DNA from: an uncultured Collinsella sp.
GTDB taxonomy: Bacteria > Actinomycetota > Coriobacteriia > Coriobacteriales > Coriobacteriaceae
Direction: 5' to 3'
DNA length: 49,371 nucleotides
Assembly: GCA_959602645.1 (NCBI GenBank)
Contig: CAUGTZ010000019.1
Span: 1 to 49,371, forward strand
Positions 40,861-49,077 of this stretch are shown here, in pieces. Position 1 is the first letter of the stretch; each line of letters begins with the position of its first letter. The translations under genes were made by a program, and so were the position numbers. The notes under the pieces are model-generated. The model had not been told where the DNA came from and searched no databases. It was given only the letters and a program-made list of their open reading frames with translations.

Positions 40861-41841
40861 CTAGACCGTCTGAAGCTTCTCGACCTCGTCGAGGTTCTCG
40901 GTCAGACGCGCAGCAAACGTCGAAAGCGGATGCGGATGCGTATCGAACTCGTAGGCCGTCTCGGTGGAATGGATCACGGTGCCGACGCCGGCATCGGTCA
41001 GCAGCTCCAGCAGCAGCGAATGCGGCGTGGTGCCGTTGATGATGTGGGCACGAAATACGCCGCCGGCAAGCGCATCGACGGCCGCGCGCAGCTTGGGAAT
41101 CATGCCCTTATCGACCTCGCCGCCGTAGAGCATCTCATTGACCTCGTCGAGCGTCAGGTTGGAGATAAGCGAATCCTTGTCGCCAAAGTCCTTGTACAGA
41201 CCGTCGACATCGGTCAAGAAAATCGCTTTGTGCGCATGGAGCGCCGCCGCAACGGCACCGGCGGCGGTGTCGGCGTTGATGTTGAAGAAACCGCCGTCCT
41301 CCCCCGCCGCGACGGTAGCGATGACGGGGATGTACTCGCTATCGAGTAAGCGCTCGATATAGTCGGTGTTGACGTGCGTCACTTTGCCCACGCGACCGAG
41401 CTCGGGGTCGAGCGGCTCGGCGATGAGCGTGCCGGCATCGCTGCCCGACACGCCCACGGCCAGGTTGCCGTGGTGGTTGATGGCAGCAACCAGCTCCTGG
41501 TTAACCTTGCCGCCCAGCACCTCGCGCACGATATCCATAGTCGCCGGCGTGGTCACGCGCTGGCCGTTCTTAAACTCGACGGGAATATCGTAATGGCTCA
41601 GCGCCTCGTTGATAGCCTTGCCGCCGCCGTGCACGATGACGGGGCGCATGCCGATGATCTTGAGCAGGACGATATCGCTCATCACGTCGCGGCGCAGCTG
41701 CTCATCAACCATGGCGGCTCCGCCATATTTGATAACAACCGTCTTTCCGGTCAGGTTCTTAATCCACGGCAGCGCTTCGAACAGCAGCCGCGCGGTTGCT
41801 TCGTTGGATTCGCTCGAACGACAATCGCGTGCGAATTTCAT
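40861..41841 (-). CDS. argB: Acetylglutamate kinase
   Basis: 326 aa from the ATG with GAGG upstream; a frame starting at 41901 lacks a site. Motifs VVIKYGGAAM, VIVHGGGKAIN, INADTAAGAVAAAL and KGMIPKLRAAVDAL are intact. An N-terminal helix (KFARDCRSSESNEATARLLFEALPWI) is of the type seen in arginine-inhibited hexameric enzymes, so feedback control by arginine is plausible. Confidence 0.94.
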   Translation of the reverse strand: MKFARDCRSSESNEATARLLFEALPWIKNLTGKTVVIKYGGAAMVDEQLRRDVMSDIVLLKIIGMRPVIVHGGGKAINEALSHYDIPVEFKNGQRVTTPATMDIVREVLGGKVNQELVAAINHHGNLAVGVSGSDAGTLIAEPLDPELGRVGKVTHVNTDYIERLLDSEYIPVIATVAAGEDGGFFNINADTAAGAVAAALHAHKAIFLTDVDGLYKDFGDKDSLISNLTLDEVNEMLYGGEVDKGMIPKLRAAVDALAGGVFRAHIINGTTPHSLLLELLTDAGVGTVIHSTETAYEFDTHPHPLSTFAARLTENLDEVEKLQTV

Positions 41842-41922
41842 AATCTGCCTCGTCTTTCGTATCGTTATCGCGCCGTGCTCCGCTGTCCGCAATCGCGGCA
41901 AGATGCGCAGCGTGCCTGGAAC

Positions 41923-43191
41923 CTAGGAACGGTAGTCGCCGTTGATGGAGATATACTCATGCGTGAGGTCGCAGGTCCACACGGTCGTTGCCGCGTCGCC
42001 TGCGCCCAGGTCGGCCGAGATCACGATCTCGGGCGCCTCGAAGCGTCGTAGAGCCTCGTCCTCGTCAAAGGGAACAGTCAGACCATCGCGACAGACGGGC
42101 ATGCCCATCATGTCGATGGAAACGTCTTCCTGATTAAACTTCACGCCGCACTTGCCAAGCGCCATAGCAACGCGACCCCAGTTGCAGTCGTGGCCGGCGA
42201 TGCAGGTCTTAACGAGCGGCGAGTTGGCAACGGCACGGGCGGCGATATCGGCTTCCTCGTCGTTCACGGCGCCGGTAACGTTGACCGTAACAAGCTTGGA
42301 TGCGCCCTCACCATCGGCGGCGATATTGCGCGCCAGGCTCTCGCACACCTCGTGCACGACAAATGCCAACTCGTCGAAGGCATCGGAGCCCTCGACGATA
42401 GGCTCGGCATCTGCGGCAGCGGCGCCGGAGGCAAGCATGATGCAGGTGTCGTTGGTCGAGGTGTCGGAATCGACCGTTACCTTGTTGAAGGTCTGCTTGA
42501 CGGTCGAGAGCAGCAGGGCATGAAGTGCCGCAGGCTCGACGGGGGCATCGGTGGTGATAACTGCGATCATGGTGGCCATATTGGGCATGATCATGCCCGA
42601 GCCCTTGCACATGCCGCCCACCGTATAAGCGTTGCCCGCATGGCCCGCGGCCTCACTGACGTAGGACACGGCGTACTCCTTGGAGTGCGTGTCGGTCGTC
42701 ATGATGGCGCGAGCGGCATCGGCGCCACCGTGGGCGGAGAGCGCCTCGTAGGCAGCAGGAATGGCGGTCTCAAACGTGTCGATCGGCAGAATCTGGCCAA
42801 TCACACCCGTGGAGGCAACCAGAATCTGCTGGGGCTCGCAGCCGAAGACCTGCGATGCGATGCTGCACGTCTCGCGCGCGCAGGCAAGGCCGGTCTCACC
42901 CGTGGCGGCGTTGGCATTGCCAGAGTTGACCGAAACACCGGCGATGATACCGTAGCCCTTGTCGGCACCGCCCAGGTTGGCACGGCTCACCTGCACGGGC
43001 GCCGCGCAAAAGCGATTGGTGGTAAACACGCCGGCACCGGGACAGGGTTTATCGGGCACGACGAGCGCGTAATCCAGACGCTCGGGGTTCTTGCGGAACC
43101 CAGCGTGGATGCCTGCAGCTTTAAAACCAGCCGCAGCCGTAACGCCACCCTCGACGGCGCGAATCTTGATATCAAACAGCTCGGTATCCAT
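41923..43191 (-). CDS. argJ: Bifunctional glutamate N-acetyltransferase/amino-acid acetyltransferase ArgJ
   Basis: 422 aa precursor. The self-cleavage site and nucleophile Thr lie in GMIMPNMATMIAVI. TSTNDTCIMLASG and AGHDCNWGRVAMALG are typical of the beta chain. It recycles acetyl groups between acetylornithine and glutamate, so no argE or argA is needed for the cyclic route. It is second in argCJBD. Confidence 0.95.
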   Translation of the reverse strand: MDTELFDIKIRAVEGGVTAAAGFKAAGIHAGFRKNPERLDYALVVPDKPCPGAGVFTTNRFCAAPVQVSRANLGGADKGYGIIAGVSVNSGNANAATGETGLACARETCSIASQVFGCEPQQILVASTGVIGQILPIDTFETAIPAAYEALSAHGGADAARAIMTTDTHSKEYAVSYVSEAAGHAGNAYTVGGMCKGSGMIMPNMATMIAVITTDAPVEPAALHALLLSTVKQTFNKVTVDSDTSTNDTCIMLASGAAAADAEPIVEGSDAFDELAFVVHEVCESLARNIAADGEGASKLVTVNVTGAVNDEEADIAARAVANSPLVKTCIAGHDCNWGRVAMALGKCGVKFNQEDVSIDMMGMPVCRDGLTVPFDEDEALRRFEAPEIVISADLGAGDAATTVWTCDLTHEYISINGDYRS

Positions 43192-43326
43192 CGTCTTTAT
43201 GACTCCTTATGTCAAACAAAAAAACGGACATCGGTTGGTGCGCCATGCCAGTCGTGATCATGAAACCAGCTTAAGAGTGGCGCCCCACTCGATGCCCGAC
43301 TACCAAATCGTTAACAATCGAATGTG

Positions 43327-44397
43327 CTACACCGGGCACGCCACTGTGGGCAAGCCTCGTCGCTCGTCAAAGCCAAAGACGATATTGGCGCACTGGACTG
43401 CTTGGCCCGCAGCGCCCTTGCACAGATTGTCGATGGCGCCCGTCGCCACCAGCACGCCCGCGCGCTTGTTGAGCGCGAGGCCAATCTGGGCAGCGTTGGT
43501 GCCGACGACCGAAGCCGTCTTGGGCTGCTGGCCGGCATCGAGCACGCGCACAAAGGTGCGACCGGCGTAGAACTGCTTGTAATGGTCGACAACGTCCTCA
43601 AGGGTCAAGGTATCGATAGCCTGCGGCGCGAGCGGCAGCGTCACCGTGGAGAGCAGACCGCGCTTGAGCGGTGCCAGGTGCGGGGTAAAGACGACGCGAT
43701 CGGTCAGGCCAAGGATTTGCTCAATCTCGGGCGTGTGGCGATGCTTGCCCACGCCGTAGGCCTCCAAGTTCTCGTCGGCGCTGCAAAAATGGGTGCGGGC
43801 GTTGCAGGACTTACCGGCGCCCGTCACGCCGCTAATGGCATCGACAATCACGGGACCGTTCTCGGCCACCCAGCCCGCGCGCACGGCGGGCGCGGCGGCA
43901 AGGCTCGTTGCGGTGGGATAGCAACCGGCGCAGGCGACCAGCACGGGTTTGCCGTCGGCATGGTCGGATGCGGCGGTCTCCAAGTCCTGGCAGAACAGCT
44001 CGGGCAGACCGAAGGCACGGGTCTTGAGCAGCTCGGGGCTCGTATGCTCGGCGGCATACCAAGCCTCAAAAACGGACGCGTCGTTCAGACGGTAGTCGGC
44101 CGAAAGATCAAAGCAGGAGACGCCCGATGCAAGCAGCGCGGGCACCTGTGCCATGGCAGCCGTGTGCGGCACGGCCAAAAAGACCGCGTCGCAGTTCTTG
44201 AGCTCAGGGGCATCATGCGTCGTAAAGACAAGATCGCTTACGCCGGTGAAGCTCGGGTGCACCGCAGACAACGGCTGGCCGGCATCGGCGTTGGACGTAA
44301 TGGCAGCAAGTTCAAACTCGGGATGACCGAGGACGAGGCGAATGAGCTCGGCTCCGGCATATCCAGCCGCGCCGACGATTCCAACCTTCAAAGACAT
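43327..44397 (-). CDS. argC: N-acetyl-gamma-glutamyl-phosphate reductase
   Basis: 356 aa. NADP-binding VGIVGAAGYAGAELIRL (5-21). The catalytic Cys is in VACAGCYPTATSLA, followed by DAISGVTGAGKSC and the HRHTPEIEQIL histidine. First gene of argCJBD; AAGGAG lies 6 nt before the ATG. Confidence 0.95.
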   Translation of the reverse strand: MSLKVGIVGAAGYAGAELIRLVLGHPEFELAAITSNADAGQPLSAVHPSFTGVSDLVFTTHDAPELKNCDAVFLAVPHTAAMAQVPALLASGVSCFDLSADYRLNDASVFEAWYAAEHTSPELLKTRAFGLPELFCQDLETAASDHADGKPVLVACAGCYPTATSLAAAPAVRAGWVAENGPVIVDAISGVTGAGKSCNARTHFCSADENLEAYGVGKHRHTPEIEQILGLTDRVVFTPHLAPLKRGLLSTVTLPLAPQAIDTLTLEDVVDHYKQFYAGRTFVRVLDAGQQPKTASVVGTNAAQIGLALNKRAGVLVATGAIDNLCKGAAGQAVQCANIVFGFDERRGLPTVACPV

Positions 44398-44420
44398 ATC
44401 AGACTCCTTGTCTGCGATTT

Positions 44421-44520
44421 ATGCACCGATGCGCATTTCGCAGCGGTCGTTATGAAGTGGGTTGAAACTTTAGCACCAAAAGATGCATTAATACGTAAAT
44501 GGCTTGCATATTCATGCATT
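44421..44520 (-). promoter_or_regulatory. Candidate ARG boxes upstream of argC
   Basis: Three TGCAT/ATGCA-type palindromic sites lie in the argC leader: ATGCACCGATGCGCAT (44421-44436), ATGCATTAATACGTAAAT (44483-44500) and TTGCATATTCATGCATT (44504-44520). They resemble actinobacterial ARG boxes bound by ArgR. The last two are adjacent, as usual for hexameric ArgR. No clean -35/-10 was assigned. Confidence 0.5.
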
Positions 44521-44563
44521 GAAACATTCCCGACACATTCGCTTGAAGGAATTGACAAATGGA

Positions 44564-44617
44564 GCGGGCCCCGTATTGACCGGCGCTCCTAACGGCGCCG
44601 AGCAATACGGGGCCCGC
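44564..44617 (-). terminator. Long hairpin after the PPOX pair
   Basis: A perfect 15-bp outer stem GCGGGCCCCGTATTG (44564-44578)/CAATACGGGGCCCGC (44603-44617) encloses an inner CGGCGC/GCGCCG stem. It lies about 40 bp past the stop of the first PPOX gene. There is no U run, so termination is uncertain. It resembles the palindrome at 26578-26676. Confidence 0.6.
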
Positions 44618-44654
44618 CCATGCGAAAACCAAGTTGTTAGGATGAGCCAGCTGG

Positions 44655-45065
44655 CTAGAGCTCGACCGGCACCCATTCGTCGTGATTGCAGATAAAAGCC
44701 TCGGGATCCTCGACGCTAAAGAAGACGAGCGTGGGGTCGTTAGGCCCCTCATAGTGCTCGCCCAGGCGCTCTAGATGCTTCCACCCAGCTTCGCGCATTT
44801 CGCCTAAAGCCCGGTCATCCAAGCCGGCACGCCCGCGCAAGATGAGCCAGCCATGGCCCGGCCACCAACTCGTGGCCTCAAAGCGCTGGTTTTGCAGCAG
44901 CTCTTGCCACACATCTTTGGTGCGCGCTGTTACAAACCACAGCTTGCCGTCCTGGATCTGCGCAAACGAAAACGGACGCACATGAGGCTGTCCGTCAACG
45001 CTCGTCGCCAAATACCATGCCGGCACCGACGTCAGATACTCCAACACCGTATTCAATCCGTCCAT
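44655..45065 (-). CDS. Pyridoxamine-5'-phosphate-oxidase-family protein
   Basis: 136 aa. Split-barrel fold: PAWYLATSVDGQPHVRPFSFAQIQDGKLWFVT, then KDVWQELLQN and WLILRGRA. AGGAGG precedes the ATG. Such proteins bind FMN, F420 or haem; the reaction is unknown. It is paralogous to the next gene upstream. Confidence 0.85.
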   Translation of the reverse strand: MDGLNTVLEYLTSVPAWYLATSVDGQPHVRPFSFAQIQDGKLWFVTARTKDVWQELLQNQRFEATSWWPGHGWLILRGRAGLDDRALGEMREAGWKHLERLGEHYEGPNDPTLVFFSVEDPEAFICNHDEWVPVEL

Positions 45066-45080
45066 GTGTCCTCCTGGCGC

Positions 45081-45116
45081 TAGCTAATTCGAAACGGGTA
45101 GTTAATTTGAGACGCG
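45081..45116. repeat. Tandem 18-bp TAGCTAATTTGGGACGGG-type repeats
   Basis: Two adjacent units, TAGCTAATTCGAAACGGG (45081-45098) and TAGTTAATTTGAGACGCG (45099-45116), fill the gap between the two PPOX genes. They match the single copy at 19233-19250. The second unit abuts the stop codon of the upstream gene. Confidence 0.7.
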
Positions 45117-45563
45117 CTAGAGCTCCAGGCGCTCCTCGCTGCCGTCGATATCACAGAAGCGCGCGGCAATGTTGCGGACCGAAAAGAAAGCAAGGCGGCC
45201 GTCGTTGGCACTCTCGTGTTCCTCGCCGATGCCCACCATGTGCTTAAAACCCGCTTGACGCACCTTGTCGCTCGCAACTGCGTCGTCCTCAAGTGCGGCT
45301 TCGCCGGTCAATACGATCCAGCATTCCCCCGGCTTCCAGCCCGAGAGCTCAAACTTGGGATTCGCACTCAGCTCCGCCCACACATCCTTGTCGCGCGACG
45401 TGCAAAACCACAGCTTACCTTCATCGACCATGGCAAACGAAAACGGCCTCACGCGAGGCTGATGCCCGTCGGCCACATCGGTCGTGGCCAGATACCACGC
45501 CGGAATGCGCCTGAGATACGAGCAGGCGCGCTCAAGCTGAGCTGTGCGGTCGTTGTCGGTCAT
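45117..45563 (-). CDS. Pyridoxamine-5'-phosphate-oxidase-family protein, paralogue
   Basis: 148 aa. It shares with the neighbouring gene PAWYLATTD, PRVRPFSFAMVDEGKLWFCTSRDKDVWAEL, then the ECWIVLTGEAALEDD segment and an FFSV near the end. AAAGGGG precedes the ATG. The two genes form a tandem duplication separated by 51 bp. The proximity of the riboflavin transporter is compatible with flavin use, but this is inference. Confidence 0.85.
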   Translation of the reverse strand: MTDNDRTAQLERACSYLRRIPAWYLATTDVADGHQPRVRPFSFAMVDEGKLWFCTSRDKDVWAELSANPKFELSGWKPGECWIVLTGEAALEDDAVASDKVRQAGFKHMVGIGEEHESANDGRLAFFSVRNIAARFCDIDGSEERLEL

Positions 45564-45593
45564 AGGGACCCCTTTCTTGCGCTCGAATCGCGC

Positions 45594-46394
45594 CTAAACA
45601 AGTTGAAGGTTGACGACGATGACACACGCAAACAGCAGCATCGTCACCACCGCAGCCAGCGCATCCCCGCGGCGAAATGCAAGCGCATGCAGACGCGTGC
45701 GGCCCTGCTCGCCGTGATAGCAGCGTGCATCCATGGCGGCAGACAGCGTCTCGGCATGACGGAACACGCCCGTGAACAGTGGGATCGCCACACTGCCGAG
45801 CATACGCACGCCGCCGAGCGGGCCACCCGTTACGCGTGCACCGCGGCTTGCCTGCGCGTCCGCCGTCTGCTTCATCTCGGTGGCAAACTGCGGCATAAAG
45901 CGCAACGCGATGCCCATGATCATGCCGAGCTCATGCGCCGGAAGCCCCACGCGCGCAAACGGTGCGAGCAGACGCTCAAAGCCCGCGGTGAGGTCGAGCG
46001 TCGGTGTGGTGAGCGTAATAGCGCTCATACCGGCCATCATCAAGGTCAGACGGCAGGTCATAAAAGCGGCGGAATGCAGCGAGCCCTCGCTTATCCGCAG
46101 AAAGCCGAGCTGCCACAGGATGCGCCCACTCTGATCGGTAAACAAGTTGAGCACCGCGACCACGACGACGATTGCCAGCAGCGGCGCCATCGACGACAGA
46201 ACGCGACGAACCGGCACCCGAGACACGGTATAGATCAGAACAACGAAGATTGCGACCGGGACCAGTCCGCGGAAGCTGCCAACCGTGAGCGTCGTGATCA
46301 GAAACACAAAGCCCAAGAGCAACTTAGTTCGCGGGTCCAGGCGGTGGATTGCACTATCGCCGGGATAGTAGCTGCCAAACGAAAACGCCTCCAT
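45594..46394 (-). CDS. ecfT: ECF transporter T component
   Basis: 266 aa. Six or so membrane helices and the two coupling-helix motifs: QASRGA (about 193-198) and DARCYHG (about 233-239), which contact the ATPases. It starts with a 1-nt overlap (TAATG) on the fused ATPase gene. It forms the membrane scaffold of the transporter. Confidence 0.93.
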   Translation of the reverse strand: MEAFSFGSYYPGDSAIHRLDPRTKLLLGFVFLITTLTVGSFRGLVPVAIFVVLIYTVSRVPVRRVLSSMAPLLAIVVVVAVLNLFTDQSGRILWQLGFLRISEGSLHSAAFMTCRLTLMMAGMSAITLTTPTLDLTAGFERLLAPFARVGLPAHELGMIMGIALRFMPQFATEMKQTADAQASRGARVTGGPLGGVRMLGSVAIPLFTGVFRHAETLSAAMDARCYHGEQGRTRLHALAFRRGDALAAVVTMLLFACVIVVNLQLV

Positions 46395-48298
46395 TAGCAG
46401 CCCTCCTCTCGCGCGACCGTCTTGGATTTAGCAATGTCCGCGACGTTAGAAGGACCGTCTGAGCGACCGATCAGCAAATCTGCCAGCTCATCGGCCAGCG
46501 ACTCAACCGTATAGAGCCCGCCGCAACGCAGCGGCACGCCCGCTTCCGCGAGCGCCAACGCCATGCGCTGGGCGGCGGGAACGCCCAAGCCGATCGACTT
46601 GAGCTCATCGGCATGTGCAAACACCTGCGCGGGGGTTCCCTCGGCAAACACCGCGCCTTCGTTCATCACGACGATGCGGTCGCAGCAGTTGGCCAGGTCA
46701 TCCATACTATGCGAAACCATGACAACGGTCAGGCCATCGCGGTGAAGTCGATCGATAAGCTCAAGGAAATCCCTGCGCGCAGCCGGATCGAGCCCCGCCA
46801 TGGGTTCATCGAGCACCAGGACTTCGGGCTCCATGGCGAGCACACCGGCGAATGCCACGCGCCGTTGCTGACCGCCCGAAAGCTCAAAGGGACTCTTGTC
46901 GCCGACCGTGGAAAGGTCGAGGCCCACGCGCGAGAGCGACGACTCGACGCGACGGTCGACTTCATCTTGCGGCAAGCCAAGGTTGTGCGGGCCAAACGCC
47001 ACGTCCTGCGTCACGGTTTCGGCAAACAGCTGACGCTCGGGATATTGAAACACCACGCCGACCTTGGCCTTAACCGCGGCGGCGTCTTTCTTGTTTGACA
47101 GATCGAGCCCCAGCGCGCGAACGAATCCCTCCTGGGGGCGAATCAAACCGTTGAGATGCTGGACCAGCGTCGACTTACCCGAACCGGTATGACCTGCCAA
47201 GCCCAGGAACTCGCCGCGACACACCGTCAGCGATACATCGCGCAGCGCCCACGGGCTGCTGGGGTCGTTTCCCCAGAGAGCCTGTTTGCCCGATTTGCCC
47301 GCAACGGCCGAGCGCTTATGCCAGCGGCGGCGCTCGCGGGCGCTCAGCGAGTAACTATGCGAGAGGTGCGAAATCTCGATGACGGGCTCCGACGCGGCTG
47401 TCCCGTCGGTTGCAGAGGAGGCGTTGTCGAGCACACGAGAATCGGATGCAGAAGGCCGCCCTGCGGTGTCTTCCCCACTCCGGTCGGCATATGTCTGCGC
47501 AATCTCGGCGACCATATCCACCTCGCGCACCTGCGCATGAACGGGCACGCCCTTCGCACGAAGCGCCGTGCCCAAGCAGCACGACGCCGGCATATCCAAG
47601 TTGAACTGCGCAAGTTCGTCCGCCCGTGTCAAGATTTCCTCGGGCGTACCGAGCATGGCAACGCGCCCCGCCCGAAACACCGCGACACGATCGGCCTCGG
47701 CGGCCTCTTCCATAAAGTGCGTAATCATCACGATGGTCATGCCACGATCATGCAACGCGCGGCAAGCCTTCATGAGGCCCTTGCGTCCACGCGGATCGAG
47801 CATCGAGGAAGCCTCATCCAAGATGAGCACGCGCGGTTCCATGGCAAGCACGCCAGCAAGCGCCACGCGTTGCTTTTGGCCACCCGAGAGCGCATGGGTC
47901 TCGTGGCGCTCAAAGCCCACCAGGCCCACGCCCTTCAGCGCCTCGCGTACGCGCTGCGCAATTTGCGCCGATGGCACGCCAAGGTTTTCGGGACCGAACG
48001 CAACGTCATCTTCGACAAGCGTTGCCACCAGCTGGTCGTCGGGATTCTGGAATACCATGCCCGCGGTCGAACGAATGTCGTAGACCAGCTCGGGGTCGGA
48101 CGCATCCATGCCGTTGATGCGTACCGTGCCCGCATCGGGCTGCAACAGCGCATTCAGATGCTTGGCAAACGTCGACTTGCCCGACCCATTGCCACCGAGG
48201 ATGCAGAAAAACTCCCCGTCCTCGATGTTCAGATCGACACCGTCGAGTGCCGACACGGCACCGTCATAGCTAAAGGAAACGCCCCGACACTCAATCAT
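46394..48298 (-). CDS. Fused ECF transporter ATPase (two EcfA-type domains)
   Basis: 634 aa, two ABC ATPases in one chain. Domain 1 (1-about 250): Walker A GGNGSGKS (35-42), FQNPDDQL, signature LSGGQKQR (137-144), Walker B LILDEASSMLDP. Linker about 262-305, polar and variable. Domain 2 (about 305-634): Walker A GHTGSGKS (369-376), FQYPERQLF, LSGGQQRR, LVLDEPMAGLDP. Both ATPase sites look active. Most ECF systems use separate EcfA1 and EcfA2. ATGA overlap with the S-component gene. Confidence 0.95.
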   Translation of the reverse strand: MIECRGVSFSYDGAVSALDGVDLNIEDGEFFCILGGNGSGKSTFAKHLNALLQPDAGTVRINGMDASDPELVYDIRSTAGMVFQNPDDQLVATLVEDDVAFGPENLGVPSAQIAQRVREALKGVGLVGFERHETHALSGGQKQRVALAGVLAMEPRVLILDEASSMLDPRGRKGLMKACRALHDRGMTIVMITHFMEEAAEADRVAVFRAGRVAMLGTPEEILTRADELAQFNLDMPASCCLGTALRAKGVPVHAQVREVDMVAEIAQTYADRSGEDTAGRPSASDSRVLDNASSATDGTAASEPVIEISHLSHSYSLSARERRRWHKRSAVAGKSGKQALWGNDPSSPWALRDVSLTVCRGEFLGLAGHTGSGKSTLVQHLNGLIRPQEGFVRALGLDLSNKKDAAAVKAKVGVVFQYPERQLFAETVTQDVAFGPHNLGLPQDEVDRRVESSLSRVGLDLSTVGDKSPFELSGGQQRRVAFAGVLAMEPEVLVLDEPMAGLDPAARRDFLELIDRLHRDGLTVVMVSHSMDDLANCCDRIVVMNEGAVFAEGTPAQVFAHADELKSIGLGVPAAQRMALALAEAGVPLRCGGLYTVESLADELADLLIGRSDGPSNVADIAKSKTVAREEGC

Positions 48299-48885
48299 GC
48301 GCGGCCTTTGACCTGGTCCTTTTTAGGCGTGATGAGGTTGGAGACCGCCTTGTACACTGCAAGCGTCAATACCGAGTTAAGCACGGTCTTGATAAGGTTG
48401 AACGGCAGCACGGCAGGAATCATGAGCGGGGCGATCACATCGACCGAGCCATACCAGAACCATACGCCAATGGTAAGGTTAGCGACCATAGACAGCGCCG
48501 TAGCGGCAATGACACCGAACACTAGGCCAATCACGGCACCCTTATAGGTATGCATCTTCTGGTACACGATAGCCGCGGGCAGAATGTAGCCCAGCGTAGC
48601 CACCAGGTTCATAAGTGCGCCGACCCAATCGCCCGTGGTAAGCGCATGGATAACAATCGCCATAGCGGCAACAGCAGTGCCGGCGCCAGGGCCATACGCA
48701 AATCCACACACCATCGCCGGCACCAGCGACGGGTCATACGTCAAAAACGGCGCCGAAGGAAGGATGGGCAGCTGCACATACATAAACAGGGCGCCCAAGG
48801 CGCACATCAGCGCCATGGTAACGAGCTGTTTGGTGCTCCACCTATTCGTGTTCTCAAAATGGATATGCTGCGACTGTTCAGACAT
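48295..48885 (-). CDS. ribU: Riboflavin ECF transporter S component (RibU-like)
   Basis: 196 aa from the ATG with AGGTGA 4 nt upstream. About six helices: QLVTMALMCALGALFMYVQLPI, AMVCGFAYGPGAGTAVAAMAIVIHAL, GALMNLVATLGYILPAAIVY, GAVIGLVFGVIAATALSMV and IPAVLPFNLIKTVLNSVL. Substrate call rests on the FMN riboswitch directly upstream. It is the first gene of S-AA-T. Confidence 0.92.
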   Translation of the reverse strand: MSEQSQHIHFENTNRWSTKQLVTMALMCALGALFMYVQLPILPSAPFLTYDPSLVPAMVCGFAYGPGAGTAVAAMAIVIHALTTGDWVGALMNLVATLGYILPAAIVYQKMHTYKGAVIGLVFGVIAATALSMVANLTIGVWFWYGSVDVIAPLMIPAVLPFNLIKTVLNSVLTLAVYKAVSNLITPKKDQVKGRA

Positions 48886-48900
48886 AAGATCACCTGCCTC

Positions 48901-49077
48901 TTTCATCCGGACTCTAACCGTTGGTACTGGAATCTCACCAGTTCAGCCGGCATGCGAACCAACGCACACACGGGTCGCGGACTCATCGGCTCGGCCGCAG
49001 GCATCTCGCCTGCTCCGCGGCACCCCTTTGGCACCGCCCGATTTACCGCCAGTGGGGAATTCCACCCCGCCCTGAAA
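48901..49077 (-). ncRNA. FMN riboswitch (RFN element)
   Basis: On the minus strand the conserved blocks appear in order: TTTCAGGGCGGGGTGGAATT, CCCCACTGGCGGTA, GCCGATGAGTCCGCGACC, CTGGTGAGATTCCAG, then GTTAGAGTCCGGATGAAAGA. The element ends only about 15 nt before the RibU start codon, and its final helix runs into the ribosome-binding region. No terminator lies between, so control is probably translational. Confidence 0.97.
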
